A DNA stretch of 64,000 nucleotides from Mesodorylaimus sp. YZB2_4 (taxonomy: Eukaryota > Nematoda > Enoplea > Dorylaimida > Dorylaimidae): the NCBI GenBank assembly GCA_030248295.1, contig JASANH010000499.1, forward strand, positions 558,001 to 622,000, read 5' to 3'. Numbering within the stretch: position 1 is the first letter of the stretch; each line of letters begins with the position of its first letter. Both the position numbers and the translations under genes were made by a program. The notes under the pieces were generated by a model. It had not been told where the DNA came from and made no database searches. It saw only the letters and a list, made by a program, of their open reading frames with translations. This document shows positions 13,301-24,100 of the stretch, piece after piece.

Positions 13301-13439
13301 AATGATGGATTCATGCGCAGAAAACTTTCAAAATATCGACCGCTTTCTGCAAGCTTTGGTATTATGCTACCCAATAAAACTATTAGTTACTACAGAACTT
13401 ACTTGCATTTTCCTTGGTTGGAGGTGCTGCTGTCAGCAT
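7304..13439 (-). CDS. GANP/SAC3 (MCM3AP-like) TREX-2 mRNA-export protein, 15 exons
   Basis: Predicted exons, transcription order: 13439-13403, 13254-13162, 13106-12901, 12695-12540, 12486-12354, 12297-12162, 11958-11739, 11683-11465, 10788-10571, 10541-10416, 9980-9813, 8659-8277, 8225-8144, 7662-7427, 7359-7304. All junctions keep phase, giving 822 aa. The SAC3/GANP domain spans about residues 59-400: [16 protein letters not shown] (59-74), [33 protein letters not shown], a [12 protein letters not shown] helix and YDVLLSLND. The family scaffolds TREX-2, coupling transcription to mRNA export at nuclear pores. After the domain come an Ala/Val-rich exon, a charged helix (about 515-570) and a segment resembling the region after the coiled coil of vertebrate GANP. 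The N-terminal FG/RRM-like part of vertebrate GANP is absent. The first ATG follows an in-frame TGA. Weakest points are the first exon and last exon (unusual AAAAG acceptor). The intron between exons 12 and 13 is 51 bp. Confidence 0.9.
7724..7830. repeat. Copy 2 of the ~105-bp dispersed repeat
   Basis: Same order of conserved strings as 7009-7115. It lies in intron 13 of the GANP-like gene, close to the truncated MITE copy at 7853-8096. Confidence 0.6.
7853..8096. mobile_element. 5'-truncated MITE, TGTAGCG family
   Basis: Matches the right half of the element at 16223-16659: TATCATTGCATTCA, then CCCTTCCTTCCTCTT, CATCTCC, GACCATTTTTTAT, and a GATC-rich terminus ending GGGATCCCGAACGAGCGCTA. 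The left end is missing. It sits in intron 13 of the GANP-like gene, between exons 8144 and 7662. Confidence 0.7.
8815..9700. repeat. Decayed repeat DNA in GANP-like intron 11
   Basis: Intron 9812-8660 is filled with short repeated strings: GGTTACCC and ATAACC ends near 8825 and 8900, several GATCGG/CCGATC clusters (9300-9375, 9600-9690), and a stretch near 9245-9290 that weakly resembles the TGTAACC-family element. No coding sense was found on either strand. Confidence 0.45.
11226..11355 (+). mobile_element. tRNA-derived SINE copy
   Basis: The left part is tRNA-like: a GTTAGGCGTCTGC stretch resembling a pol III A box, then TATTCGACTCGCG in the place of the B box. A non-tRNA tail follows and ends CCCTCGAGTGCGC. 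The same head and tail, in the same order, occur on the minus strand at 63980-63861, and a tail alone occurs near 16750. The copy lies in intron 8 of the GANP-like gene, antisense to it. Confidence 0.65.
12787..12801. repeat. C15 homopolymer
   Basis: Fifteen consecutive C on the plus strand, inside intron 3 of the GANP-like gene. One of eight G/C runs of 10 or more in the window. Confidence 0.95.
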
Positions 13440-14161
13440 CCTGTGATTGCTTCTGAATGTAAACAGCAGCTCCAAGGCTCACGAAAACTAAACAGACACA
13501 CTCAGCGGAAAGGAGGACAGGACTGTTTCAAGAAAGGCGTGCAGAATGTGAGGATAGTCTTACTGTACAGTACAGCAAGCTGCCTCCATCTAGCAGACAT
13601 TTTACATGTAGGAGACAAAGAGAGCGCGAAATTCAAAAATGGTGATGGTATTTAACAAAACAGAGTATTGAAAACAAGTGTTCAATTTCAAGATCGTCAC
13701 ATCGTGTTAAAAATACTGTCACGCTCCATTCTTTTCTTTCCCAATGTCGCCGGACTACAAAGAGACAATTCACAATCAGAATATTTGAACTGATAGCGTA
13801 ACAGAAAGGATAAACGCCAGAACGAACGTCAGAAAGCATAAGGCAATTTTGAATAAGGTCATCTATCCCACATTGCCACATTTTGACACTATTTTAATGA
13901 CAAACAATGCAACTACGAAACAGAGATCCAGACCATCAACTTTACAGATACTTGTAAGGCTCATTCTCAGATTCATGTGCACTTTACACTGCCGCTAAGG
14001 ACTACAATAGGGCAATAAGGGGGGCTTCATATGAAACACACTGAAGGTAACGCACGACAAGGAACCTTAGAGATGCTTATGCACTGTACTGTACACTACA
14101 GCTAACAGAAAATACTTCAGTGTGAATGCCAAAGCTCACGTCTCATTTGTTTTCCCGCATC
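13440..14161. other. Spacer between GANP-like gene and innexin 3' end
   Basis: Both genes read leftward, so this spacer holds the GANP-like promoter or 5' leader and the innexin 3' UTR. I see no TATA box and no clear AATAAA on the minus strand. Confidence 0.5.
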
Positions 14162-17100
14162 TCACGGTCCCCTGGCAGCAAAGTAGCGCTCTAGATCTCT
14201 GGCTGCATTCTTCACATTGCCGCTCGATGATGGGTCCTCGACTCGCTGTTGTGCTCCTCTGGCTGGACCGCGCGATTGTAAAGGCGTTTCGTCCTCGTCG
14301 TCGTCCTCGGTCACCTCCTCATCGTCCACCACATCGTCGCTCATATCGATAACCAATTCACCGCCTCTCGATGGTTGCACTTTCGCTCTGCCAACTTCCA
14401 TCGTTGTTGCCCTGCTGTCTGGCATATCCAATGTTTTGGGTGGTGCGCTGGGTTTGGGGCGCTTTGTTGTCGGGGTCTTTTTCTCAATACGACTTCTTGG
14501 GCCCTTCAGTAGGACTTCAGTCAGGCCAGAATTTTCTTCCGGTAGATCTTCTAAGATCTTTGATTTTGTTTCTTTGATAGCACTATCATCTTTAGTCTTT
14601 GCTTTTTTCGCATTCAAAGCATCTTTTCTCATTGACCTTTGTCTTAAAGCATTCAATACATTCTCTTCTTCTCCCGCTGTAAGTGTAGGTGTCAAATAGG
14701 CTGGATCACTGTCGCTTTGCCTGACTTGGGATTCGATCCCATAGAAGCTCCGCCAAAGCGATAAGACTAGTTCGGTACCAAAGATTATCCCAGAATGCAT
14801 AGTGATCATGCGCAACACGAATATGCCGTCCGTTTTCAAATAACTGACCACGAATCGTTCCACGTCCTTGGCACTGCCCTTCGGATCGAAAGGCATTTCG
14901 GACAGCTCTAAATGCCTGCTGATAAACCAGCGTGAGAACCAAGGAAGGACCATGATGCTGAACCAATAAATGAAACTGATGGTGGTCAGTAACATTAAGG
15001 CCATAAACCAGAACCAAAGAAATATGAAGATCTTCTCATTGAATATATTGATCACCAGCACGCATTGGACAGTATGGTTTTGAAGATTACCCATTCCTCG
15101 GACCTGAAACCAATCAGGGTCATTGACGCCAAGCTTTCTGCATTCCAGAACTAAGACCCAAAACAGATCAAGAGGTCTGGAAGGTAAAGGACTGAGGTCT
15201 TACAGGTGCTGCATTGTGTACAGGAAACTCAGGGATATGAGCACTGGGTGACTCCCTTCGTCAGCAACGATAAGGCGTACGCCCACCAGCTCGTGAGCAG
15301 TACAGGCAAGGCAGCGCGCTGACTGACTGGCTGACAATGAGCGATGGTAAGGGTGGGTGAGGCTACTTTCGCAGAAGCATGATGGGCCATTGGGCTGAGC
15401 ATATCACAAAACTAGTTTACGGTAGTTGCCCTAAAGAACCCACGTGGTTCAATAACATTCCCTCAAATATTTTACCAGGGTAGCAAGGAGAACTCCGATA
15501 ACAAAATCTGTTGATTTTAGCTCCAAACTGCACCGCTCAACTCGAATAATTACCCCTTAAAACCCTTTAAAATATTATTTTTCATAGACATTATTTGAGG
15601 ATTGACGACATATGCATATGCGCTGAAATAATTTCCAAGACTGTCTGGAAACTACTCACCTCGAAGTCGCACAATGTTACCCGGGGGAAAACACCAGATG
15701 TTTTCCACGTTGTCCCACTCAACAGGTCGCGCATCACTCCAGCCCCGTACCACGAATATCTGTCCGTATGCAGGAACTTATTCAATAAAAGCAATTGGGC
15801 CCAGACATTAAATAAATAAAGCAATTTTGTCAATAAATATGTGAAAGTGACATAAATGGCGGAATAAGGTAAATTAAGAAATCGAAATATTTTATGCGGA
15901 GTGATTTTCTTGCGTAAAAGTCGTCGGTGGAATCTTAATGCATTTTGCAAATGTATTGTCAATGCTTTGACATTGGTTTGTTTCACATCAGTTTGTATAT
16001 TGCGTTCATCAACCGCCAGTCGTACAATGTCGTGGATGCGAATGCCTAAAATCAAAATTGCATGTCCATACGTGCACCAACAAAGATCCCAATGTGCTGC
16101 AAGGTTTGCGGTATCCGTTGCCCGACACTTTTTGGTGCAAGGAAGGACATCATTTTGCAGAGCTTGTGCAATGAGTTTCATGCGCAGGTAGAGAGTCCCT
16201 ACAATAAAATTAGCATCAGCCTTGTAGCGTTCGTTCGGGATAGGGACTCGCTCAATCCTGACTGGGACAAGGACCAGGACCGGGATTTTTAAAGGGTGCT
16301 TTATTCACTTTTTGTTCGCTCTACATAACCTGCAACCCACCCTGAGTAGCCAGCAAATATAGAGCCAAAAAGTTTTAGTGCAGTATTTATCATTGCATTC
16401 AAAATCAGGCGAGGAAAAAGGGGAGAATCAGCCATCAATTAGCAGTCAAATCCCTTCCTTCCTCTTAACCAGTTCAATCATCCGCATCAGTTTCTCCAGC
16501 TCACCCCTCTGGAACACTCCCTTCCTCCCCCTTCCCCTTCTTCACACATCTCCACAACATTCAGTCCCGACCATTTTTTATTGGGATTGGGACTTGGTTC
16601 GGGTTCGGGAGGGGAGATCCCGACTGAGATCGGGACAGGGATCCCGAACGAACGCTACAGCCGTGGTCTACCCCGCCAAGTGTCCTAAAACTCGCACCCT
16701 CGAACAGTATGTAGGTAGTTGCTGTTTCACACCATCAAATATGTGTTTTTAGCCCTCGAGTGCGCTGTACCTATGGTGCGTGGCTATGGGACATCATGTC
16801 CATGCAGTACCATGACTGTGAATTTTCAAGACTTACAATGACGGAAGGAAGCGATGCGCACATTTGCCGGGGATGGCCATCCTTTGATTCAATTCTGTGC
16901 AAACTAATGCGCGCGAAATTCAAATATTCTGTGCTGTATAGTATGAGTATGCTTATTGCACTGGGCGCGAAATTGTTTCAGCAACCCCTCAAGCCCCTCT
17001 CACTGCCGGCCCACCAGCAAAAAGTCAGGCATTATCTTTATTCTTCGCACAAAGATTCCAAATAGATACCATTGTGATTTTCAAGATTAAAATGTGTGGC

Positions 17101-19072
17101 AGCGTCGCGCACATTTGGCGCGGAGGTGTCAAAATTGATCCATTCTCTGTGACTACGCAGCCATGCGCGCGAAATTCAAATGTATACTGTATGAATATGG
17201 ACTGCTGGGAAATCTTTTCAATCGACCGCCCCAGCAGTATAAAGTGTCTGACACTGATAGTCTCACACTTTCGTTGGCAAGAAGACAAAACCAATATTTT
17301 AGCATGTTCGTCACATTATCACCACACCATCGGAAAACATCAAAGCCTTTTCGGTTTTAACCGAGTCCAAAGTGCCTCCCGACCAAATGCAAATACATAA
17401 ACTGATAAGCTATGTAAATATTTTGGTTCAAACATGCCATCAAATTGCGCCAACTGCGAAGTGGGGGAGTTGCCGAGCAAACAGCGATAAACTAGGTGCT
17501 AAAAGGTGGCTTAGGTTGCCTTAGAAATCACAACATCCGCGGGGGTTACCCTACCCCTTCAGTGCGGGGGGGATGACGAGGTGGAAAGTACAGTAGGAAA
17601 CAGAATGACTAATCTTTGGTAAACTACTACGAGCCAATGTCGGATCAATGACTCGCTTTCAAATGAGTCAAAATTCTGCTGACAGAGAGTATCAAAATTC
17701 AAAAGCCCTTTTCAAAAAAATTAGTACAGATGGAAAAAACAGCAAAAACCATACGTCTGGACAAAGACATGCTCTGTGCATTTGCGCTTTCTGCTCCACG
17801 TGACAATGGCAGACAGAGGAAAAATCTAATACCATGCTTTTCGACGGCTCCTTCAACCTGAATAAATATTAGAGCCTTTTTCTAGCACAAAAGAACCTGC
17901 CTGTAGTTCTTTGGATAAAGATGTAGTGCAAGGTCACACAACAGAAACTAGTCTGAAATGCGTAACAACGTCGAAAGCCCGACTGCAGGGGCGTGTCTCC
18001 TCACAACAGGTGATACTTATGTAGCAGGGCAAAGGGCAGGATGTAAAGGATTGCACGTCCAGATATGCAGTTTTGTAATCTACTGGCATACAGTATGACT
18101 CATCCGCTTCCTCACCGCCATCCTGGAACATTTTAAAATACAAGATGCACCAATTTCCAAACAGTCCTTACCCGAATGTGCAGCTAAATATTTCCATACC
18201 AAACTGGGCAAACGAAAACAGGCGGCTTCGATTAACAGAAAAAATGGAACCCATTGATAATAACTGATTCTATAATCACGAGGCGTCTTTCTCGTCACGT
18301 CCACATCGAATGATAAGAAATAAGTGTCCTGGGCCCAACAATAATTTTCTGCATACTAAAAGTTGGAAAACTTTTAATTTCCCGCCAAAAGTCTAACCCT
18401 ACAAGCAAACGGCTTTCTATTTTCTTTCGTGCTTGCTTTTAAAGTCATTTTTGCGGCCAACTGTTAATATTTTTACAGAAATAATTTCAATTTTGCGCCA
18501 CATGGAATCATGCACTGTACACTCAAAAATTACAACACTTTGGAGGTGCTCAAAATAAATTTAAAATGTTATCGTATCAATTAAAGTCGTCTCGCATCCC
18601 GTCTGTAATGCTTCTGCAAATTACCAACGCTTCAGATTTGAATTTCCCGCCAAATCTCTAGCAGTAAATGTTACATATATTTTTATGCCTGCCCCATAAA
18701 ACCAGCTTTCCACATTTCTTTTGCACAAACACCAACTGTCCTATTTTGTGTGAGTCAGGTTTAGAAAAACTACCTTTTCTAAATCCAATTCAAACATACT
18801 AAACCTTTTGCGAAAAAGACATTTCTCCAGTCTTTCACAGTAATGTTCTCAGACAGGAGAAAAAATTGTACCTGTTCCCATGAACCAGGGAAATAATCTG
18901 GTAACATACACTCGATGGGGCGACCACCAAATTGTTTAAAGCTAACCAAGACTGACAAGGCGACTAAGAGATTGGAGGTTGTAAAATAATGCAATCGATC
19001 AATAAAATCATCATCACTACGATGAGCTAAATATTTCAAAGAAGTGATAATGGCAGTTAATGTGCCCGCCAT
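14162..19072 (-). CDS. Innexin gap-junction subunit (isoform from first exon C)
   Basis: Exons: first exon C 19072-18872, shared exon 2 18355-18172, shared exon 3 16045-15660, shared exon 4 15103-14162; phases match, predicting 570 aa. Innexins form six- or eight-subunit hemichannels and gap junctions in the plasma membrane. Hallmarks in order: short N-terminal helix and TM1 (about 1-48); first-loop cysteines Cys55 and Cys73, the latter in [13 protein letters not shown]; the YYQWVPFF signature starting TM2 (about 99-106); TM3 in exon 3 ([14 protein letters not shown]); second-loop cysteines Cys254 (TLCDFE) and Cys271 (VQCVL); TM4 [15 protein letters not shown]. The cytoplasmic tail is long (about 240 aa), basic then strongly acidic, with DDVVDDEE and EDDDEDE runs. 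Splice signals are clean: CAG|GTACAA, CTTTTAG|TAT, GG|GTAAGG, TTTTAG|GC, GAG|GTGAGT, TTTCAG|GTC. Three more first exons lie upstream. Nothing here distinguishes which innexin paralogue it is. Confidence 0.95.
16223..16659. mobile_element. Full-length MITE, TGTAGCG family (437 bp)
   Basis: Terminal inverted repeats begin TGTAGCGTTCGTTCGGGAT at both ends, followed by imperfect CCTGACTGGG / CTCAGTCGGG arms. No coding potential. Part of it is shared with 7853-8096. It sits in the intron between innexin exons 2 and 3. I could not find a convincing target-site duplication. Confidence 0.75.
16750..16765 (+). repeat. SINE tail fragment
   Basis: CCCTCGAGTGCGC preceded by T-rich DNA matches the tail of the SINEs at 11226-11355 and 63861-63980, without a tRNA-like head. 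Confidence 0.4.
16808..17205. repeat. Diverged tandem duplication in innexin intron 2
   Basis: About 150 bp at 16808-16960 reappears at 17066-17205. Both copies run GATTTTCAAGA-type start, GCGCACATTTG, a TTGAT-CATTCT region, then GCGCGCGAAATTCAAAT and a TACTGTAT-type end. Confidence 0.55.
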
Positions 19073-20776
19073 TTTCTAAGACCCATCTAATTTTGATTTT
19101 TCAAATACAAAAATCGACTAGTGCCACTTCAGTTTACATATAAATAGAATATACATTTTTTCACTGGATTCAAAAATTTCTAATCTGTTGTTGAACGGAC
19201 TCCAAAATCAAAAAGTACCGAAAGTACTTAACGAAGCGACTAAAAGTTAGATGTCACAGCGACGACTCACGTCAGCATAACATAATCGAGACTGCGCCCC
19301 TCGCAGACTCAGGCTACACAATCCAGCCGCCGAATGTCCTCGGCGCGAACTGACGAGCGAAACCAGAATCCATTCGTTGGAGAAGGTGGCACGGTTTAAA
19401 ATGTCAACTCAAAACGTTTTCTAGTTGACGGATGAGAAACGAAAGAAAAACTAGCAAATTTCTATACAAAACTTGTTTTTCCAGACTTCTTTTTCAAATA
19501 TAACTGATATACATTCTCAAAGATTTGTGTAGAATATTATCGGCGTGAAATCGAGAAGAAATATTGACAATTGATTAGAAAAATGACTCGAACATTTTTT
19601 AAGTGGATTTTTCAAGAAAGTTAAGAGTGGAAGTAATGAAAAAAGCGAAATAACCGAGTGCAATGCGAGTAGTCCAGAATTACTCACAAGCAAAGAACAG
19701 GGTGTGTAACGCACTTTTTCCACACTAGCCGCATCCACGTAAGAGAAGCTGGCTTCGTGCCTTGGCTTGTCTCTACATTCAACCAGTAAGCCCAAGCAGC
19801 TCCTATGCTCAAGCACCTATGGCGCCAGCTGCCGAGTTGGCCGAGCTGTAGAGAGCAAACTTCCAACAACTGACAAAGCCAGGCCAGAACAGAGGGCTGT
19901 AAAATAGTAAACTTTGTTGAAAATACACCACCACCCTAGGCAACACGCAATGGAATAGTACGAGAGCTAAGAATTTCATGGCGTTTAAAAAACGTTTTCA
20001 ATAACATTAGGCTTAACCCCTAGTTGGTCTCACTGTTTGCAGCATCAAGTAGCAACTGTACGATGCCTGTGCTAGAAGATAGTTCTTCCTTTCGTACGAT
20101 TCATGTTTCAATTGAAGTTATTATTGTTTTTGGGCACTTTTTGGGGGTTTTCGGGCCGCCGTTCGAGAACCGCTTGATCGATTTCGATAATTTCTGGTAC
20201 TAGCATGTCCTACCTATCAACCTATGATACTACCAAACGGTTTTGCAAAATAATGGCTGGTTGTCGAGATATGCAGATAAAACCGTTTCGCCCTGTGTTA
20301 TAACATGCATTGGGTCTGTGGACCCAAGAGTTCGACCAACTACGGGTTAATGGCGGGAATACAAAAAGTTCGCATAAAAGAAAAGGGTAAATGTGAGGTT
20401 CAGCTATTTGTGGATCAAAAAAGGTAAAAAAAATGAGTGGATTTCATCAGACGAATTTTTTCAGATTGCATCAAAGAATGTCATAAGTTTTCTGAAAATT
20501 CTGTGGCTATTTTAGTTAAAAAACTAGCAGAAACTTCGAAGAATAAATTTTATCAGAATTGAAAAAGAGTTATCAATAAATTGCATAAAATAAAGATCCA
20601 TTTTTCTTTCAATCACAGGGTAGTACATATTTATGGAATTATGGAATTTTTTATATATCTTTGACTGATTCAGACGCTTCAGATTTTACAAAAAAACCCG
20701 TCCCATTTTTTATGTGTCATATTTAAAGATTTTCTGAAGCTCTCAGTGGACCTTAAACGTTGCGACACAGTTCGGA

Positions 20777-20786
20777 CCCCCCCCCC
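20777..20786. repeat. C10 homopolymer
   Basis: Ten consecutive C, just downstream (minus strand) of innexin first exon B. Confidence 0.9.
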
Positions 20787-20861
20787 AAGACTTACTCAAC
20801 TTTACACTCTTCAGGACACGATGACTCATAGGATGACTCACAATCTGACAGACATACATAC

Positions 20862-21050
20862 TTCTTCCCAAGTATGAGGGAACATTTTCGGCATCAAACA
20901 TTCAATCGGATGTCCACCAAATTGTTTAAAACTAATTAATATGGCCAAAGCAAGACAAACATTCGAAGTTAAAAAATTATGCAATCGATCAATAAAATCA
21001 TCGTCCCATCGAGTACCGAGGTATCGAAACATGCGCAAAAATGCTTCCAT
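20862..21050 (-). CDS. Innexin alternative first exon B (63 codons)
   Basis: ATG at 21050 to TGGGAAGAA|GTATGT at 20862, phase 0. The product has the innexin start: N-terminal helix, [13 protein letters not shown]1 with ALAILISFKQFGG, then HPIEC with the first loop cysteine, ending HTWEE. The next residues would come from shared exon 2, starting YAENYCW, exactly as for exon C. No second copy of exons 2-4 lies between this exon and exon 2. Spliced to the shared exons it predicts 566 aa. It could instead be the surviving first exon of a lost tandem gene. Confidence 0.85.
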
Positions 21051-21337
21051 TTTTTTAATAAACAGTTTCACAAAACTCCGTTAAAAAATTCAGAAAAATC
21101 AACAAATTTTTTAAGAACCCGCTAAATAGACCGACTTTAAAAAATTAGATTTTGAGGATACAAGAAATTTAAATTTTTCGCCTATTATACATTAAAAAAT
21201 GTAGAAATCAATGTTTAGCTAAGAAAAATAAATTCATCTTCAAATAGGCGCTCGGACGACTGGAAAACTCGTGCTATTTCACACATCACGTTCTCTAGGC
21301 GCCATATGAACAGCTGTACTACAGTACCATTTGAGGC

Positions 21338-21349
21338 GGGGGGGGGGGG
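21338..21349. repeat. G12 homopolymer
   Basis: Twelve consecutive G on the plus strand between innexin first exons A and B. Confidence 0.95.
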
Positions 21350-21703
21350 CTGTGTTATAGCTGTGTACACAGCACATCCTTTCGCCTTGCTCACAGCCAT
21401 GAAGCAAGAGTTGATGTTTGCTAGCAACAAATGCCTTATCGTACTCGTGAATCAAAAGGCAAGTGGGTGGATAGAAGTCACACGAAAAAGGTATTTTGAA
21501 AAACTATTGGTAAAAGCCAAAAGTAAGAGAACTCACGCAGGACCTAACCAAAGTGAATTAGGCCTTGCACCACTCCAGAATCTTCCACACTTCTCACAAC
21601 GGGTACTATAAAGTCTACAAATCAAGGAGCCGAGAAATTTGACAAACAGGCATAGCAGATGTTGGATAAACAACGAGTATATTTATCCATCATTTAAAAT
21701 CAT

Positions 21704-21802
21704 CCATTTTCGTCAAAAAAAGCAAGTTTAAAGAAGCCCACCGAAACACTTTTTTGCATACTTGTTCCCAGGTTCGTGGAAAAATTCGAGGCAGCCACGG
21801 GT
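21704..21802 (-). pseudogene. Truncated duplicate of the 3' end of innexin exon A
   Basis: Direct repeat of 21898-22005, offset about 194 bp. It carries the end of exon A ([11 protein letters not shown]), a perfect GTATGC donor and the following intron, but lacks the N-terminal helix, TM1 and PVEC. An 8-bp deletion next to the coding part changes the frame upstream. It cannot act as a first exon alone, but it is a decoy 5' splice site downstream of exon A. Confidence 0.8.
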
Positions 21803-21955
21803 GCTTGAACCTTTTAAAAATGAGAGAAGCTGATTGTAATAGACGATATTTTTGACACGATTTTTTATGGCAAATAAAATACCGAGTGTTCTGTTTTCCA
21901 TTTTCGTCAAAAAAAGCAAGTTTAAAGAAGCCCACCGGAACACTTTTTTGCATAC

Positions 21956-22147
21956 TTGTTCCCAGGATCGTGGAAAAATTCGAGGCAGCATGCACTCCAC
22001 GGGTCGACCTCCGAATTGTTTAAAACTAACCAAAATAGCCAAGGCCAATAATAAATTTGATGTCACAAAACAATGAGCTCTATCAGCAAAATCATAATCG
22101 AGTGAATATTGCCAAGTTTCTAAAGCTCTCAAAATTACATCGATCAT
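21956..22147 (-). CDS. Innexin alternative first exon A (64 codons)
   Basis: ATG at 22147 ([12 protein letters not shown]) to TGGGAACAA|GTATGC at 21956, phase 0. Encodes the N-terminal helix, [13 protein letters not shown]1 with [21 protein letters not shown] and SWEQ, so it joins the YAENYCW start of shared exon 2 in frame (567 aa). The frame is open upstream of the ATG, but an ATG start gives an N-terminal length like the other variants. Residues differ most from B and C in the first 25 positions, which in innexins fold into the pore. Confidence 0.85.
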
Positions 22148-22540
22148 TTTTTTTGCAAATATTTGTCCTACAGTGGTACTGAACGACAAGAATTTTTCCA
22201 CGCTTGAAATTCTTTGCTATACAAAACATAAGAAAGCAGATCGATGGCCGGGGAAGAATAGAAAATTCTTGAGGGCTCAACTAGAACAAGGGAGGACAGA
22301 TGGTCCGAGCGAGTCAAAGGTAATTGACTTAAACCAGGGGGATGTGCTTTCAAAACTGCATCAGTTTTCACTTTTCTCAGCATCACGTCTTCTCATCGTG
22401 CAGTTGGTGTCAGCTGCTTTAGAAAATTTTCTCAGCAGTTTAAAATCGGATAGTGAGTAGATGATGAAATGTGAGTTTGAATTGGCATTTATCATGAAGA
22501 ATCAGGTAAGAAAGAGTTGTTTTTTGGAGAAGTGTCTTTG

Positions 22541-22590
22541 TGTTCCCAGAGCGACTCCCGGAGGCGTGGGTTCGAATCCCGCTTAAGGCA
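22541..22590 (+). pseudogene. 3' half of a tRNA-Leu-like gene
   Basis: The segment has the variable arm, a T arm (GTGGG / TTCGAAT / CCCGC) and the 3' acceptor strand TTAAGGCA of a class II tRNA resembling metazoan tRNA-Leu. The matching 5' half (acceptor GCCTTAA, D arm, anticodon arm) is not upstream. It is a fragment, not a functional tRNA gene. Confidence 0.6.
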
Positions 22591-22794
22591 ATTATTAGTC
22601 GACTTTGTGTTTATGCCACTGGGGGATCTAGGCGGCCAAGATAATACATATACATACAGCATGGCGTTAGGGAGCAAAATTTTGCATGGATATCTCGCGC
22701 CTACGACTTTCAAGGTGGTCTCAAAGTTATAACAGAACTTTTGTGTCACCCTATACAGTGGATTTTACCAATGTTGGGTACAAGGGCTATACTA

Positions 22795-22872
22795 TATGTG
22801 ATAAATCACACATCACCTTATCATGTCATCATGTCATCATGTTATCACATATGTGATGTGATTTATCACATA
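22795..22872. repeat. Long imperfect palindrome (hairpin)
   Basis: TATGTGATAAATCACA at the left is mirrored by TGTGATTTATCACATA at the right, with a CATCATG-rich centre; nearly the whole 78 bp can fold back. Related CACATGTGATATGTCACAT sequence occurs at about 42902-42925. It directly abuts the DNA transposon starting at 22873. Confidence 0.8.
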
Positions 22873-24100
22873 GGGGCCATCCATAAAGGACGTCCACCCA
22901 AGGGGGGTGGATTGGGGGCCAGCGGAAAGTGGATGGAAGTGGATGGGGGAGGGGGAGGCTGAAGCCAAGTCGACTTCCACTTAACAAAATTAGTGGGAGA
23001 TATCTCACAAAATTAATAAAAGTATCATTTGTTCAGAGGGTCTAGATAAAATATCACTAATATTTAAATAATCAAGCGGCGATCCAAAGACTCTTCGTCG
23101 GGTGACTAAGATCGATTATATTCCAGTTTTTACCACGATACCGCCACCGAGCCTGCCGAACTGAACCAGGGCCAACCCGCGGACCTTGTATCATTTCACA
23201 CTGACTGACAGTGCAAAAATAAAAAAGTTGTTATAGTTAAAAGCTTCTACGTAGTGGAAGGACAAATTATTAACTAGTAATTATCGTGGGTGTCCCTTGA
23301 TCTTCACTGCAATTGAACAAGCTGTTGAGCTTTGCAACAACTTGACTGGTTCATTCTCACTAGCAGCAGGAAAGCTGCGGTTTATTTCGATCCTGGTTCG
23401 ATTATGGTCTGGTCCTGGTTCAGCTGCAAAAGCTGGTTTGCTTGAACCTGGCAGAGAGCAGGATCGATCCTTTCTCCCACTCGCTATTGTTCACTGGCGA
23501 CAGGGTAATTCATTTATTTGTTCCGTCTTCTGGACGCCAGAGACGATGCGGAGCAGTTTTAGCATCAACTGACTGATCTGACCGTCGGCGTGGATCCCAA
23601 TCTCGATGCGGCTGATGCTTCAAGAAATAAGATATGAAAAGGGGTGGCATCTTCGGCGCTACGCCCTCACCAACCTGTCTGCCCTCTTGCGAGCCTGTTT
23701 TCTCGCTGTCAGTGTCTATGCCCACTTCGAAAACTCAGCAGAACTAAAGTGCACCTAAAGCGGAATTCAATATTTGGAAGAAATTTGGAAGAAAAATTAT
23801 GATTTTTTAATTGTGTGCAGTATGCTAGACACTATTTGCAAGCAGAAAGGGCGAAAAATTATAAGTTGTTAATCCGGCAGATGCAGCAGTTGGATCAGAC
23901 TAAAGACTAATGCCCATAATTTCGCCGGATTGGTCGATGCTTTTTCAGGATGAGTATTGGCTATGGGGGGGGGGGGGGGAGGGTCCGCTATAGTGGACGT
24001 CCATTTTTAGGGGGATCAAGGCAAAATAGACGGAAGGTGGATAGGGGAGGGGGAGTAAAAAAAACGCGTTTTTTGGCGGACGTCCTTTATGGATGACCCC
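22873..24100. mobile_element. Non-autonomous DNA transposon, GGGGCCATCCATAAAGG family
   Basis: The left end GGGGCCATCCATAAAGGAC and right end (inverted) GGGGTCATCCATAAAGGAC are inverted repeats continuing into GGACGTCC. ATA flanks both sides (22870-22872, 24101-24103), consistent with a 3-bp target duplication. The 1228-bp body has no transposase. Subterminal G-rich/GGTGGAT strings occur at both ends. A second element with the same ends and the same ATA flanks is at 27433-28813. Confidence 0.75.
23965..23979. repeat. G15 homopolymer
   Basis: Fifteen consecutive G inside the transposon at 22873-24100. Confidence 0.95.

Noticed and set aside
14217..14699. 160-codon plus-strand open frame rich in Ser
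   Set aside because: Antisense to the innexin cytoplasmic tail, where acidic codons read backwards give Ser runs.
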